Shown here piece after piece: positions 1 through 7,502 of a stretch of 64,000 nt of DNA. The position numbers were made by a program, and so were the translations under genes. The stretch spans positions 310,001 to 374,000 of the forward strand of contig NZ_JYKS01000004.1 in the NCBI RefSeq assembly GCF_000935045.1, read 5' to 3'. The DNA comes from Pseudomonas sp. 10-1B (GTDB lineage: Bacteria; Pseudomonadota; Gammaproteobacteria; Pseudomonadales; Pseudomonadaceae). The notes under the pieces are model-generated. The model did not search any database. It was not told the DNA's origin and saw nothing but the letters and a program-made list of their open reading frames with translations. Positions within the stretch are counted from its first letter, which is position 1. Every line of letters starts with the position of its first letter.

Positions 1-678
1 ATGATCAGTGACCTGGGCCTTGGCAGATATCTGGCCGATGGGCAGAAATACTTCTTTTGTCTCGATACCCGGGCTGGTAGCGGCTTTTACACCGTCGCTC
101 GGGGCCTGAGAGTAGGAAACTGAGTGTGCACCGAACAGCAGGCCCTCGCCCCAGTAGTTGGTATGGCGACCGATCTTGACGTTAAGCGGTGTATCGCCTA
201 CCTGAAAGTTTTTCCACACGAACGCATCGAGGATTTCACCAGAAGGTCCTCTGACATAGCGCTTGACCTCATCGCTGTAGTGACCATTTTCGTAGCTGGT
301 CTGGCCACCCACCTGGCTGTGGACCTTGGTGTCACGGTAGGCATTGTCGTACCAGCCAGCAGCACTCAGGCGTGCCCCCCATTCGTTCAGGTAGGAGAAA
401 TCCACTTCGCTCAACACATCGAGTCGATTTGTAACGATATCGCCTTTGTCGAATTTGCTGTCGGACTCGTCGTAGGTCGGGGTCCGCATGATGCGGTGGT
501 CTTGGTCTTCCATGCGCACGCCCAAGTTGTAGCGGACGGTATTGTCCCAACGCAGGCGGTAGTCAGGGTTGCTCAGGTCAAACGAAACAGCGTGCGCTCC
601 ACTCATCCCGCCGAGCACTGCCAGCGCTAGCGCGCTGCGGCTAAACACATGCCTTCCCTGCTTGGTCATGTCTTTCAT
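1..678 (-). CDS. DUF1302 family outer-membrane protein, partial (C-terminus outside window)
   Basis: Open reading frame that enters from the left edge on the minus strand; 226 codons are visible and the C-terminus lies outside. It starts at an ATG with an AGGTG ribosome site just upstream. Residues 1-30 form a signal peptide ending in AHA, preceding a mature part rich in Tyr, Asp and Arg (DLSNPDYRLRWDNTVRYNLG), the typical beginning of the DUF1302 outer-membrane family. Members usually sit beside DUF1329 and transport genes in catabolic clusters for hydrophobic substrates, and are thought to be beta-barrel channels. It is divergent from the SDR-like gene across a 407-bp AT-rich region, so it may belong to the same pathway. 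Family assignment is firm, substrate unknown. Confidence 0.8.
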   Translation of the reverse strand, partial: MKDMTKQGRHVFSRSALALAVLGGMSGAHAVSFDLSNPDYRLRWDNTVRYNLGVRMEDQDHRIMRTPTYDESDSKFDKGDIVTNRLDVLSEVDFSYLNEWGARLSAAGWYDNAYRDTKVHSQVGGQTSYENGHYSDEVKRYVRGPSGEILDAFVWKNFQVGDTPLNVKIGRHTNYWGEGLLFGAHSVSYSQAPSDGVKAATSPGIETKEVFLPIGQISAKAQVTDH

Positions 679-1085
679 ACGGCACCTTTTATTTTTATTT
701 TCAGTCGTTTGTATAAGGCCAAGTACTGGCTACAGCCGTGCTGACGTACTGCTACCTCACCTGCCTAAGCAGCTCGGGTGAGCTTGTCGGCAGGTTTCAC
801 CGGTGAAGCGCGCCCATGGCTTGATTTCAAATTAACCGAGAAAAACAAATAATTCCATATAAAGATTTCAATTCTGTATTTAGAATCTCAGTCGATTTTT
901 TTGTTGCCGCTGATCGCCCCCGGTGTCAGAGGGCATGGAGAAAAGCATGGTCAATACTGCACACAAAAATGCTAACTGTTCAATTATGTTTTGCTCAACC
1001 GGCTTTTTTCCGGTAAACAAGCCACTGAAGACACCCGCAACGTGCCTGCGTCAATCCAACAAGAATCACAAGGAGCTTGCCCCGC
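679..1085. other. Divergent intergenic region between the DUF1302 and SDR genes
   Basis: No convincing gene lies here. The region is AT-rich between about 830 and 910 and holds an imperfect palindrome, ATTCT-N6-AGAAT, at 871-886. It also holds the TGCACA-N13-TGTTCA operator-like element at 958-982 (listed separately). An AAGGAG ribosome site at 1070-1075 serves the SDR gene. Confidence 0.6.
958..982 (+). promoter_or_regulatory. Operator-like element 1, TGCACA-N13-TGTTCA, upstream of the SDR operon
   Basis: Inverted half-sites TGCACA (958-963) and TGTTCA (977-982) are separated by exactly 13 bp and followed by an AT-rich -10-like stretch (ATTATGTT). The same arrangement occurs at 5251-5275 and 7274-7298, in each case just ahead of an operon of the same cluster. 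Centre-to-centre distance is 19 bp, about two helical turns, which fits a dimeric regulator. The LysR protein encoded at 5331-6242 is a candidate, but that is inference. Confidence 0.5.
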
Positions 1086-1931
1086 ATGAACATCGATCTG
1101 AGCGGAAAACGCGTGATTGTCACTGGTGCTTCACGCGGTATAGGCCTTGCGATAGCCCGTGCCTTCGCACTGGAAGGTGCCCGTGTGGCCATCTGCGCAC
1201 GTAGCTTGGCGGCCGTCCGCGAAGCGGAAGCACAACTGCAGGAACATGCGCAGGCGGTACTGGCCCGAGCCGTGGATGTCACGGACACTCAGGGTGTTCA
1301 ACATTTCGTCGGTGAGGTGGTGCAGACCTGGGGAGGCGTGGACATTTTGGTAAATAACGCGGGCCAGGGGCGTGGGGGCAACCTAGAGACCCTCACGCCG
1401 GAAGCCATCCTTGAACACGCCAATGTGTTGCAGATGGGGCATTTTCGCTTCGTCCAGGCTGTGGTGCCGTTCATGCGGCAACAGCGCTGGGGGCGGATCA
1501 TCGAGATCAATGCCCTGGCCGGCACCGTGCCGACCCCCGACGGGATCCCTTCGGTGATCAACCGTGCATCATGTGTAGCGCTTTCGCGCTCGCTGGGCAT
1601 GTCGCTGGCCAAGGACAATATTCTCGTCAATAGCCTGAACATGGGCTGGATCGACACTGGCCAGTGGGACCGCCACTACAAGGAGATGGGCCCCGGGGTC
1701 AGCCGTGAGGAGTTCGATGCGATGGTTATGAAGGTGGTGCCGATCGGCCGTTATGGCAAACCGGAAGATGTTGCAGGCATGGTGTTGTTCCTTTCCAGCG
1801 AATACGCCAGTTTCATCAGCGCGGCTTCGATAGACATTGCCGGGGGCATGGGTGGCCAGATTGCCTACTTCCCGACACTCAAGCGTGATTTTGCCGCGGC
1901 ACTGGCCGCTCGAAACACCGACAGCCACTAA
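1086..1931 (+). CDS. SDR-family protein with a degenerate catalytic triad
   Basis: 281-aa short-chain dehydrogenase/reductase fold. The ATG at 1086 is preferred over the upstream TTG at 1077 because AAGGAG at 1070-1075 is correctly spaced. The NAD(P) site TGASRGIG is at residues 13-20 and NNAG at 90-93. Aligning with FabG-type enzymes without gaps places Ala143, Ser156 and Arg160 where the catalytic Ser, Tyr and Lys normally sit; only the helix Asn (Asn113) is kept. It may therefore bind a cofactor without classical SDR chemistry or use a different mechanism. It is followed after 10 bp by an EamA transporter gene, probably in the same operon, under operator element 1. Fold certain; activity unknown. 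Confidence 0.85.
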   Translation: MNIDLSGKRVIVTGASRGIGLAIARAFALEGARVAICARSLAAVREAEAQLQEHAQAVLARAVDVTDTQGVQHFVGEVVQTWGGVDILVNNAGQGRGGNLETLTPEAILEHANVLQMGHFRFVQAVVPFMRQQRWGRIIEINALAGTVPTPDGIPSVINRASCVALSRSLGMSLAKDNILVNSLNMGWIDTGQWDRHYKEMGPGVSREEFDAMVMKVVPIGRYGKPEDVAGMVLFLSSEYASFISAASIDIAGGMGGQIAYFPTLKRDFAAALAARNTDSH

Positions 1932-1941
1932 AGCGCCCGTA

Positions 1942-2826
1942 ATGAAGCTGCTGTTTCCAGTGCTTGCCACACTGATCTGGGCTGCCAGTACCGTGGTCAA
2001 TCGCCTGTCGGTGGGGGTGATAGATCCCGCGGCCATTTCGTTCTATCGCTGGTTGACCGCATTGCTGGTGTTGTCACCAGTCATGCTGCCCAGGGTCTGG
2101 AGAATGCGCCAGAGGATACGGCCATACCTGCCCAAACTATGGCTACTGGGATTGCTCGGCATGTCGCTGTATCAGTCTCTGGCCTACTTTGCTGCACATA
2201 CGGTCAGTGCCACCTCAATGGGATTGATCCTGGCGACCATGCCCTTGCTGACGGTACTGGTAGCCTTCCCGCTGCTGAACACACGCCCCACCCTGCCGTT
2301 ACTGACAGGCACGGCAGTTTCATTCGCAGGGTTGGCATGGTTGCTGACCGCGGGCCACCTGCCATCGCTCTGGCAGCGCGGGGTGGGTCTGGGTGAATGG
2401 CTGATGCTGCTGGCGTCACTGTCCTACGCCCTTTATTGCGTGCTGGTGAAGCGCTGGCAAATCCCCCTGCCCACCTGGGAAAGCCTTTATGTACAGATAC
2501 TCTGCGGCACGTTAATGCTGGTACCGCCATTTTTGCTTACATCATCGATGGCCCTGAGCGCTCAGAGCCTGCCGCTGGTTCTGTTTGCTGGTCTATTCGC
2601 TTCGGCGTTGGCACCGGGCCTGTGGATGCAAGGCCTGCAACGCCTGGGCCCGGAAAAAACCGCGGCACTGATGAATCTGGTCCCTCTCTTCACCGCAGCC
2701 TTGGCGATTGGGCTGCTCGGTGAGCCATTGCACCTGTATCACGCGGTAGGCGGCGGACTGATTCTGCTGGGAATTGCATTGGCCCAATGGCAACCCGTAC
2801 GGGTCACCGCAAGTACCCTGCCCTAA
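1942..2826 (+). CDS. EamA/DMT-superfamily transporter
   Basis: 294-aa hydrophobic protein with about ten predicted membrane segments in two EamA repeats, the usual length and architecture of drug/metabolite transporters of the RhaT/YdcZ type. The first repeat begins in LLFPVLATLIWAASTVVNRL and the second around residue 150 (GEWLMLLASLSYALYCVLVK). The ATG at 1942 lies 11 bp after the SDR stop, so the two genes are likely cotranscribed. The probable role is export or uptake of a small metabolite of the pathway encoded around it; the substrate cannot be read from the sequence. It is convergent with the phosphotransferase gene. Confidence 0.85.
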   Translation: MKLLFPVLATLIWAASTVVNRLSVGVIDPAAISFYRWLTALLVLSPVMLPRVWRMRQRIRPYLPKLWLLGLLGMSLYQSLAYFAAHTVSATSMGLILATMPLLTVLVAFPLLNTRPTLPLLTGTAVSFAGLAWLLTAGHLPSLWQRGVGLGEWLMLLASLSYALYCVLVKRWQIPLPTWESLYVQILCGTLMLVPPFLLTSSMALSAQSLPLVLFAGLFASALAPGLWMQGLQRLGPEKTAALMNLVPLFTAALAIGLLGEPLHLYHAVGGGLILLGIALAQWQPVRVTASTLP

Positions 2827-2954
2827 GCCACTAGGAGTCGATTGCGGAGCGCGTCCAAGCCGTAACGATCTATACCGCTCAAGCGCGCCAGGTAGTACTC
2901 CAGTCCGCCATACTCAGCCTCGCTTACCTCCATGCACGTGCGTTTTGACCATGT

Positions 2955-4154
2955 TCAATCCTTCAAGAGGTGTGCATAGGCTGGCGTCAGCGGACGAGCG
3001 CCCTCGCCCAGCACCGGAGTACGCCGTGGCTTGCGTCCTCGTGTCAGCAGGCGAAGCGTGTCGAAGTCTTCGGCGGCGGTAAAAAATCGCTCCACCATCG
3101 GCAATCCTGACTGCCCCCAGTCATCCATGTTCGACATCCATGTCTGCATGCCCCACACCGGCCAACGCCGCAGTTGCTCCCAGGCGGCGTGCTGGTCGAG
3201 TACACCAGCCGCTCCCAGACTGATCAACTTTTCGCGGTACACCTGCAGAAGCCGTTGCCCCTCGGCGCGGCGTTCTTCTATCGTCAACGCGCCGAGCATG
3301 AAGTACGCCACATCGCGCCATGGCCGCCCGCGTCTTGCCAACTGCCAGTCGAGCCAGATGCGTTGTCCATTGTCACGCTGAAAACTGTTCCCTTGGTGCG
3401 AATCGCCATGGATCAAGCAAGAGGGCGAAACCTGTGCCCGCTCGAAGGCAGCCAACTCATCGAAAGCATGGCTGAAGAGCTCTGGCGTCTCATAGATCCA
3501 ACGAGGTAGACGCTGCCGGTAGTCATCCTTGCCCAGGTTGACCTTGATGTAGTTGTACATACGCAGCAGGCCGTCGTTGTCTACCGGGTTGGCCATCGAC
3601 ACCGGAAGCCAGACCTGACGGTGCAGCCGTGGGTGGGCCCAGGTCACGGCATGCAACGCGGCTAAAGACTCCAGCCCCTGCGCGACTCCATCCACGCCCA
3701 GGTGATCAGTGCTGTGGCCGAACTTCCCGGCTGCCAGCCCAAGATCCTCCATTACCACTACGCCGCGCCCACCACCATCGGCGTCCCAATCAGTGAAATA
3801 CGTGGCAGGCAATGGCGCGCCGGACCACGCGCGGGTCAGATGATAGAAACGCGACTCCAATTCGCAGATATCGCCGCTCTCGAAGCCTTCTGACCAGTTC
3901 GATTTCAGGCAGACATGGGACGGTATCCCTGCGCGCTGACCGACCTCGTTCAGCTCGAGCCTGACGCGCAGCTTGGTAGTGTGCCCATTGCGGACCTCCA
4001 CCACCGCCAACGCCTGCACTTCGATGCCGGGGTAACGCGGCTGCAGCAGCTCCGTCAGCCAAGCGGCGCTGAGGTCGCCGAGTTGTCGCGGCAGCCGCCC
4101 GACACGTTGAGGATACGGCCGCCCAGCACTCATCGCCAGCAAACTGCCCGTCAC
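2955..4154 (-). CDS. Aminoglycoside-phosphotransferase/ecdysteroid-kinase-like protein
   Basis: 399-aa protein kinase-like fold of the APH/choline kinase group. HGD at residues 249-251 (in IHGDSHQGNSF) is the Brenner catalytic motif and LDW at 268-270 holds the metal-binding Asp; a Lys near 84 and Glu near 100 could be the ATP-binding pair. The length and the wording around HGDSHQGN fit the ecdysteroid-kinase/DUF1679-like subgroup rather than true aminoglycoside resistance enzymes. The start is a GTG that overlaps the stop of the amidohydrolase gene (GTGA), suggesting translational coupling. In this context it probably phosphorylates an alcohol intermediate or substrate; that is inference. 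Confidence 0.75.
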   Translation of the reverse strand: MTGSLLAMSAGRPYPQRVGRLPRQLGDLSAAWLTELLQPRYPGIEVQALAVVEVRNGHTTKLRVRLELNEVGQRAGIPSHVCLKSNWSEGFESGDICELESRFYHLTRAWSGAPLPATYFTDWDADGGGRGVVVMEDLGLAAGKFGHSTDHLGVDGVAQGLESLAALHAVTWAHPRLHRQVWLPVSMANPVDNDGLLRMYNYIKVNLGKDDYRQRLPRWIYETPELFSHAFDELAAFERAQVSPSCLIHGDSHQGNSFQRDNGQRIWLDWQLARRGRPWRDVAYFMLGALTIEERRAEGQRLLQVYREKLISLGAAGVLDQHAAWEQLRRWPVWGMQTWMSNMDDWGQSGLPMVERFFTAAEDFDTLRLLTRGRKPRRTPVLGEGARPLTPAYAHLLKD

Positions 4155-5188
4155 GGCGTCACAGCACGCGCAGCGTGAGCTGGCACTTTCAGTTTGAGCA
4201 GTTCAATTGCGTTACCACTGCGGATCCGCTCACGATCCGCAACCGATAGTCCTAGCCCGGCCGTCAGGTCACCGTGGTCATAGGCACCACCGAAGTTTGT
4301 ACCGTACAGCAAGCGTTCAGAACCCACCACTTCAGCGACACCACGACGCAAACCAGGTGCGTGTACGTCAAGATCGAAGTAGAAGTTCTGCAGATAGTCC
4401 AGCAGCGGCCGCTGGTTGCGCGTATCGGGCGCCATAGCTTGGTTGAGTTCGCTGAGTCGGCCCAGTTGGAAGATCGCCATGCCCCCCGCATGGGTGATGT
4501 AGGTTTTCAGGGTTGGAAAGACATCCAGGGCACCTCCACAGATTAGGTACCAGAAAAACAGGGTCTCATCGACGCAATCGCCCACAATGGACGTGGTTTC
4601 GAACTTGTCGTCGGTATGTTTTTCGCCCCAGTAGATCGACTGATTGAAGCCATGCACCATGATTGGTACATCCAGCTGTGTGAGCTTCTCCCACACTGGG
4701 AACAACTGCTCGTCATGAGCTTGCAATCCGTTGAAGTTGGCACCGCCTACGCATACACCCTTGGCCCCCAATTGGGTTACCGCTCGCTCGATTTCCTTGG
4801 CTGCGTTGCGCGGATCGGCCAGATTGGCATGGCACCAGAAGTCGAAATGGTCCGGGTCGGCGCGACAGAACTCTGACATCTCGTCGTTGCAAATACGCGC
4901 GTATTCGTTGGCAAAATCACCAGCCCAATACATGAAGCAATGCGAAGGCGTGGAGACCACCAGCTTGTCGACACCCCGCTCGGCCATCAACTTGCGACGA
5001 CTGGCGTGGGTCATGCGTGCCAATAGGTTGACTTGCGCCTCAGCGTCGCTAGTGGCTTTGGCCGGCTGCTTGGTGCCTAGGGAAAAATGGCCGACAGTCA
5101 ACCCCTGCACCTTCATGAACGGGCCCCAAAATTCGTGGCGGTTCAGCATACCCTCTGTCAGCAGGTGGGCGTGTACATCGATCAGCAT
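4151..5188 (-). CDS. Amidohydrolase-family (ACMSD-like) decarboxylase/hydrolase
   Basis: 345-aa TIM-barrel metal-dependent protein of the amidohydrolase 2 group, which contains aminocarboxymuconate-semialdehyde decarboxylase and resorcylate decarboxylases. The HxH metal motif is His6/His8 (DVHAHLL); His179 (IMVHGF) and His233 (THAGG) occupy the expected later positions. The last ligand, normally Asp in a G(S/T)D motif, is Asn298 here (YGTNFGG). The ATG at 5188 is preceded by AAGGAG at good spacing; the upstream in-frame start at 5242 has none. It is the first gene of a two-gene operon with the kinase-like gene, behind operator element 2. Likely acts on a ring-cleavage or carboxylated aromatic intermediate. 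Confidence 0.8.
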   Translation of the reverse strand: MLIDVHAHLLTEGMLNRHEFWGPFMKVQGLTVGHFSLGTKQPAKATSDAEAQVNLLARMTHASRRKLMAERGVDKLVVSTPSHCFMYWAGDFANEYARICNDEMSEFCRADPDHFDFWCHANLADPRNAAKEIERAVTQLGAKGVCVGGANFNGLQAHDEQLFPVWEKLTQLDVPIMVHGFNQSIYWGEKHTDDKFETTSIVGDCVDETLFFWYLICGGALDVFPTLKTYITHAGGMAIFQLGRLSELNQAMAPDTRNQRPLLDYLQNFYFDLDVHAPGLRRGVAEVVGSERLLYGTNFGGAYDHGDLTAGLGLSVADRERIRSGNAIELLKLKVPAHAARAVTP

Positions 5189-5250
5189 GGCGTTCTCCTT
5201 GTTGTAATCGGCCAGCAGGCCGTTCGGCAATTTCGGAACCAATTAAAATA

Positions 5251-5275
5251 TAGACATTTATTTTATTTTTGTTCA
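5251..5275 (-). promoter_or_regulatory. Operator-like element 2, TGAACA-N13-TGTCTA, upstream of the amidohydrolase operon
   Basis: On the minus strand TGAACA is followed by exactly 13 bp and TGTCTA, then TATTTTAATT, a -10-like stretch. Half-site spacing and downstream AT-rich tail match elements at 958-982 and 7274-7298. The element lies 63-87 bp before the amidohydrolase start and points towards it. Confidence 0.5.
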
Positions 5276-5330
5276 TTTTTATCTGTGTTGCGCATAGCAC
5301 CCTGAGGAACAACGCAAGGCCAGCAAGGTT

Positions 5331-6242
5331 TCACGACGTACACGCCATGATCAGGAACTGTCGAAACGCTTGGGCCGATATCGATAACTGCTTGTCGGGT
5401 CGCCAAATCAGTCCCAATTCCATGGGCGGAATGACATCCGTCAATGGCCGAGCCTCGATCCTCTTACCCTCCAGGGACCAAGGTCGGTAAAGCATGTCGG
5501 AAAGAATGGCGACGCCAAAGCCATGGCCGACCATGCCGCGCAGCGCCTCCATGGAAGAAGTACGAAAAGCCACGTTGGGAGCCAACCCACGAGACGCCCA
5601 GTAGCGAAACGTCGAGCTGTCACCTTCATCCACGGTGGCAAGGATGTAGGCGTGCTGCGCCACGTCTTCGAGGTTGATTGAGGAGGCAGTCATTAAGGGG
5701 TGCTGGATGGCCAACCAGAGTTGCCGGCGGGACCGAATCAACACCTGATGGGAGAACACATTCAGGCTGGGGGTGTTGGACACTATCACCAAGCCTAGGT
5801 CGAGATCGCCATTGTTAACGGCCTGCTCGATGCTGTGGCGATCTATGTCGACGAGTTCGATCTCCACCTGCGGATAGTTGCGCTTGAATCGTGCAAGCAG
5901 CGCTGGCAGGAAGTAGCCCAGCAGCGTGTAGGAAGCCCCCACACGCACGCTTCCCCGTGTCGAGTGGCTGAGGAACAGCGGCTCGCTCAGGGCGTCCTGC
6001 AACGTTTCGAGGATATGCCGCGCATGCTGGGCAAACTTATTGCCTTCGGCTGTCAGTGTCACGCCATAGGGCAAACGGTCGAAAAGGCTAACACCCATAG
6101 TCTCTTCCAGGTGCTGCACCGCGGCGGTGATGGCCGATTGCGACACGTGCACCTTCAGAGCCGCCTGGGAGAACTGACCCGCATCAGCCGCCGCCACGAA
6201 GTACCGAAGCTGGCGCATGGAAACGTCTTTGCCCTTGATCAT
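5331..6242 (-). CDS. LysR-family transcriptional regulator
   Basis: 303-aa LTTR of normal length. Residues about 9-70 form the winged HTH (MRQLRYFVAAADAGQFSQAA, then SQSAITAAVQHLEETMGVSLF), followed by a PBP-like effector domain from about residue 95. Start at 6242 is the longest ATG; MRQLRYF at 6218 is an alternative, and neither has a strong ribosome site. The gene lies 54 bp downstream of the quinone-oxidoreductase-like gene on the same strand and may be cotranscribed. It is the only regulator in the block and hence the natural candidate to act on the three shared operator-like elements; the inducer is unknown. Confidence 0.9.
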   Translation of the reverse strand: MIKGKDVSMRQLRYFVAAADAGQFSQAALKVHVSQSAITAAVQHLEETMGVSLFDRLPYGVTLTAEGNKFAQHARHILETLQDALSEPLFLSHSTRGSVRVGASYTLLGYFLPALLARFKRNYPQVEIELVDIDRHSIEQAVNNGDLDLGLVIVSNTPSLNVFSHQVLIRSRRQLWLAIQHPLMTASSINLEDVAQHAYILATVDEGDSSTFRYWASRGLAPNVAFRTSSMEALRGMVGHGFGVAILSDMLYRPWSLEGKRIEARPLTDVIPPMELGLIWRPDKQLSISAQAFRQFLIMACTS

Positions 6243-6296
6243 CTGCTATGCCGAGCCCGCCGCCAGAACCAATGAAACCGCTTGCCGCTGCGGCCT

Positions 6297-7223
6297 TCAG
6301 CGGCGGATCGTGGCCGTGATCTTGGCGTGCGGTCCATCTATCTGAGCAGCCCAAGCCTCTGCGGCCTGGTCAAGGGTGAAATCTAGGTAGTCCACGTGTA
6401 TCTGCTGTTCCCTGGCGATCTTCAACAGTCGCAGCCAGATCTGTTCCCGGTCCGCAGGGGGACGCTGGCCGGTCCCGATGCACGACAGGCTGCGAAACAG
6501 CAGGTCGGCGATATCCAGGTTGAGCTGGCGGCCAGCACCAGTGCCAATGGTCATAATGCGTGCGCCCCAATTGGTGGCCTTCAGGGACGTCAGCAAGGGT
6601 TGTCCGCACACCAGGTCGAGTACCACATCGAAGCCACCGGCCGCCGCCTCCTTAAGTGCGCCAACATCATCGCTGCCGCCCAGGGTAACGACCTCGTCGG
6701 CGATTCCGCGCGACTTCAGCCGGCCAAGTGCCTCCTGTGAACGCGCGGCACCAACGACCTTACCAGCACCCATGCCACGCGCAAGCTGCAGGGCAATCTG
6801 TCCCAAGGTGCCGGTGGCGCCGAGCACCAAGACCTTTTCGCCCTCCTGGATCTCGGCCTTTTCCAGCGGCACGATGGCCCCGGTAGCGGCGATACCCATG
6901 CTGATCGCGGTTTTGTCGTCCACGTCGTCCGGCACATTCCACACTTCGGCTTGCGGCACCAAAGTGCGCTCGGCCCAGGCACCGTAGGGCAGCACCGAAC
7001 GCTCACCGAAATATACCCGCCGCCCATCCGGCGCTCGTCCCACGCCCTCACCACGAATGACACAAGGGTATTCGACACCCAGGCGGTAGGCCCCGAGCAC
7101 ATCCCACCCCCCGAGGCCGGCCGTGTCCACGTCGATCAGTACCGCACCGTCTTGCGCTTGCGGCTCATTGAACTCACGTACCTTTGGCAAGGCATTGCGT
7201 TCGGAAATGATGGCTGCACGCAT
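6297..7223 (-). CDS. Zinc-type alcohol dehydrogenase-like / quinone oxidoreductase-like MDR protein
   Basis: 308-aa medium-chain dehydrogenase/reductase. An N-terminal GroES-like part (IRGEGVGRAPDGRRVYFGE) is followed by a Rossmann part with the nucleotide-binding stretch VLGATGTLGQIALQLARGMG near residues 134-153. Structural and catalytic zinc cysteines are not evident, as in quinone oxidoreductases. The ATG at 7223 has GGGAG upstream; the frame extends further but without a ribosome site. It is divergent from the large oxidoreductase gene across a region carrying operator element 3 and probably reduces an enone or quinone-type intermediate with NADPH. Confidence 0.8.
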   Translation of the reverse strand: MRAAIISERNALPKVREFNEPQAQDGAVLIDVDTAGLGGWDVLGAYRLGVEYPCVIRGEGVGRAPDGRRVYFGERSVLPYGAWAERTLVPQAEVWNVPDDVDDKTAISMGIAATGAIVPLEKAEIQEGEKVLVLGATGTLGQIALQLARGMGAGKVVGAARSQEALGRLKSRGIADEVVTLGGSDDVGALKEAAAGGFDVVLDLVCGQPLLTSLKATNWGARIMTIGTGAGRQLNLDIADLLFRSLSCIGTGQRPPADREQIWLRLLKIAREQQIHVDYLDFTLDQAAEAWAAQIDGPHAKITATIRR

Positions 7224-7273
7224 GGCTTTCTCCCTTGTCTGTTTTATTTTCAAGCGTCTTCACGATCAATAAT

Positions 7274-7298
7274 TGAACATTTTTTGATTATTTGTCCA
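7274..7298 (+). promoter_or_regulatory. Operator-like element 3, TGAACA-N13-TGTCCA, in the divergent oxidoreductase promoter region
   Basis: TGAACA (7274-7279) and TGTCCA (7293-7298) are separated by exactly 13 bp, followed by TATTTAATTAG. Beyond the half-sites, the downstream AT-rich tail resembles that of element 2. The region lies between the quinone-oxidoreductase gene (minus) and the indolepyruvate-oxidoreductase gene (plus, start 7503), so one site could control both directions. Confidence 0.5.
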
Positions 7299-7502
7299 TA
7301 TTTAATTAGCATCCAAGCCCGACAGCTCCGGTTTGAGCTGCACAGCATCACCAATGCCGACCCATGCAGGTATTTGAAACACCAATACCTCACCGCTATT
7401 TTTGTGATTTTACGATCGCTCCCGTGCTTTCTAGAGGCGGCCTCGACAAGGCATCGCCCTTTACCGGTGCAGCCATACAAGAACAACGCCTGGAGGATGA
7501 AC

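Noticed and set aside
7224..7502. Short frames around the divergent promoter
   Set aside because: They cross the AT-rich operator region and have no ribosome sites.
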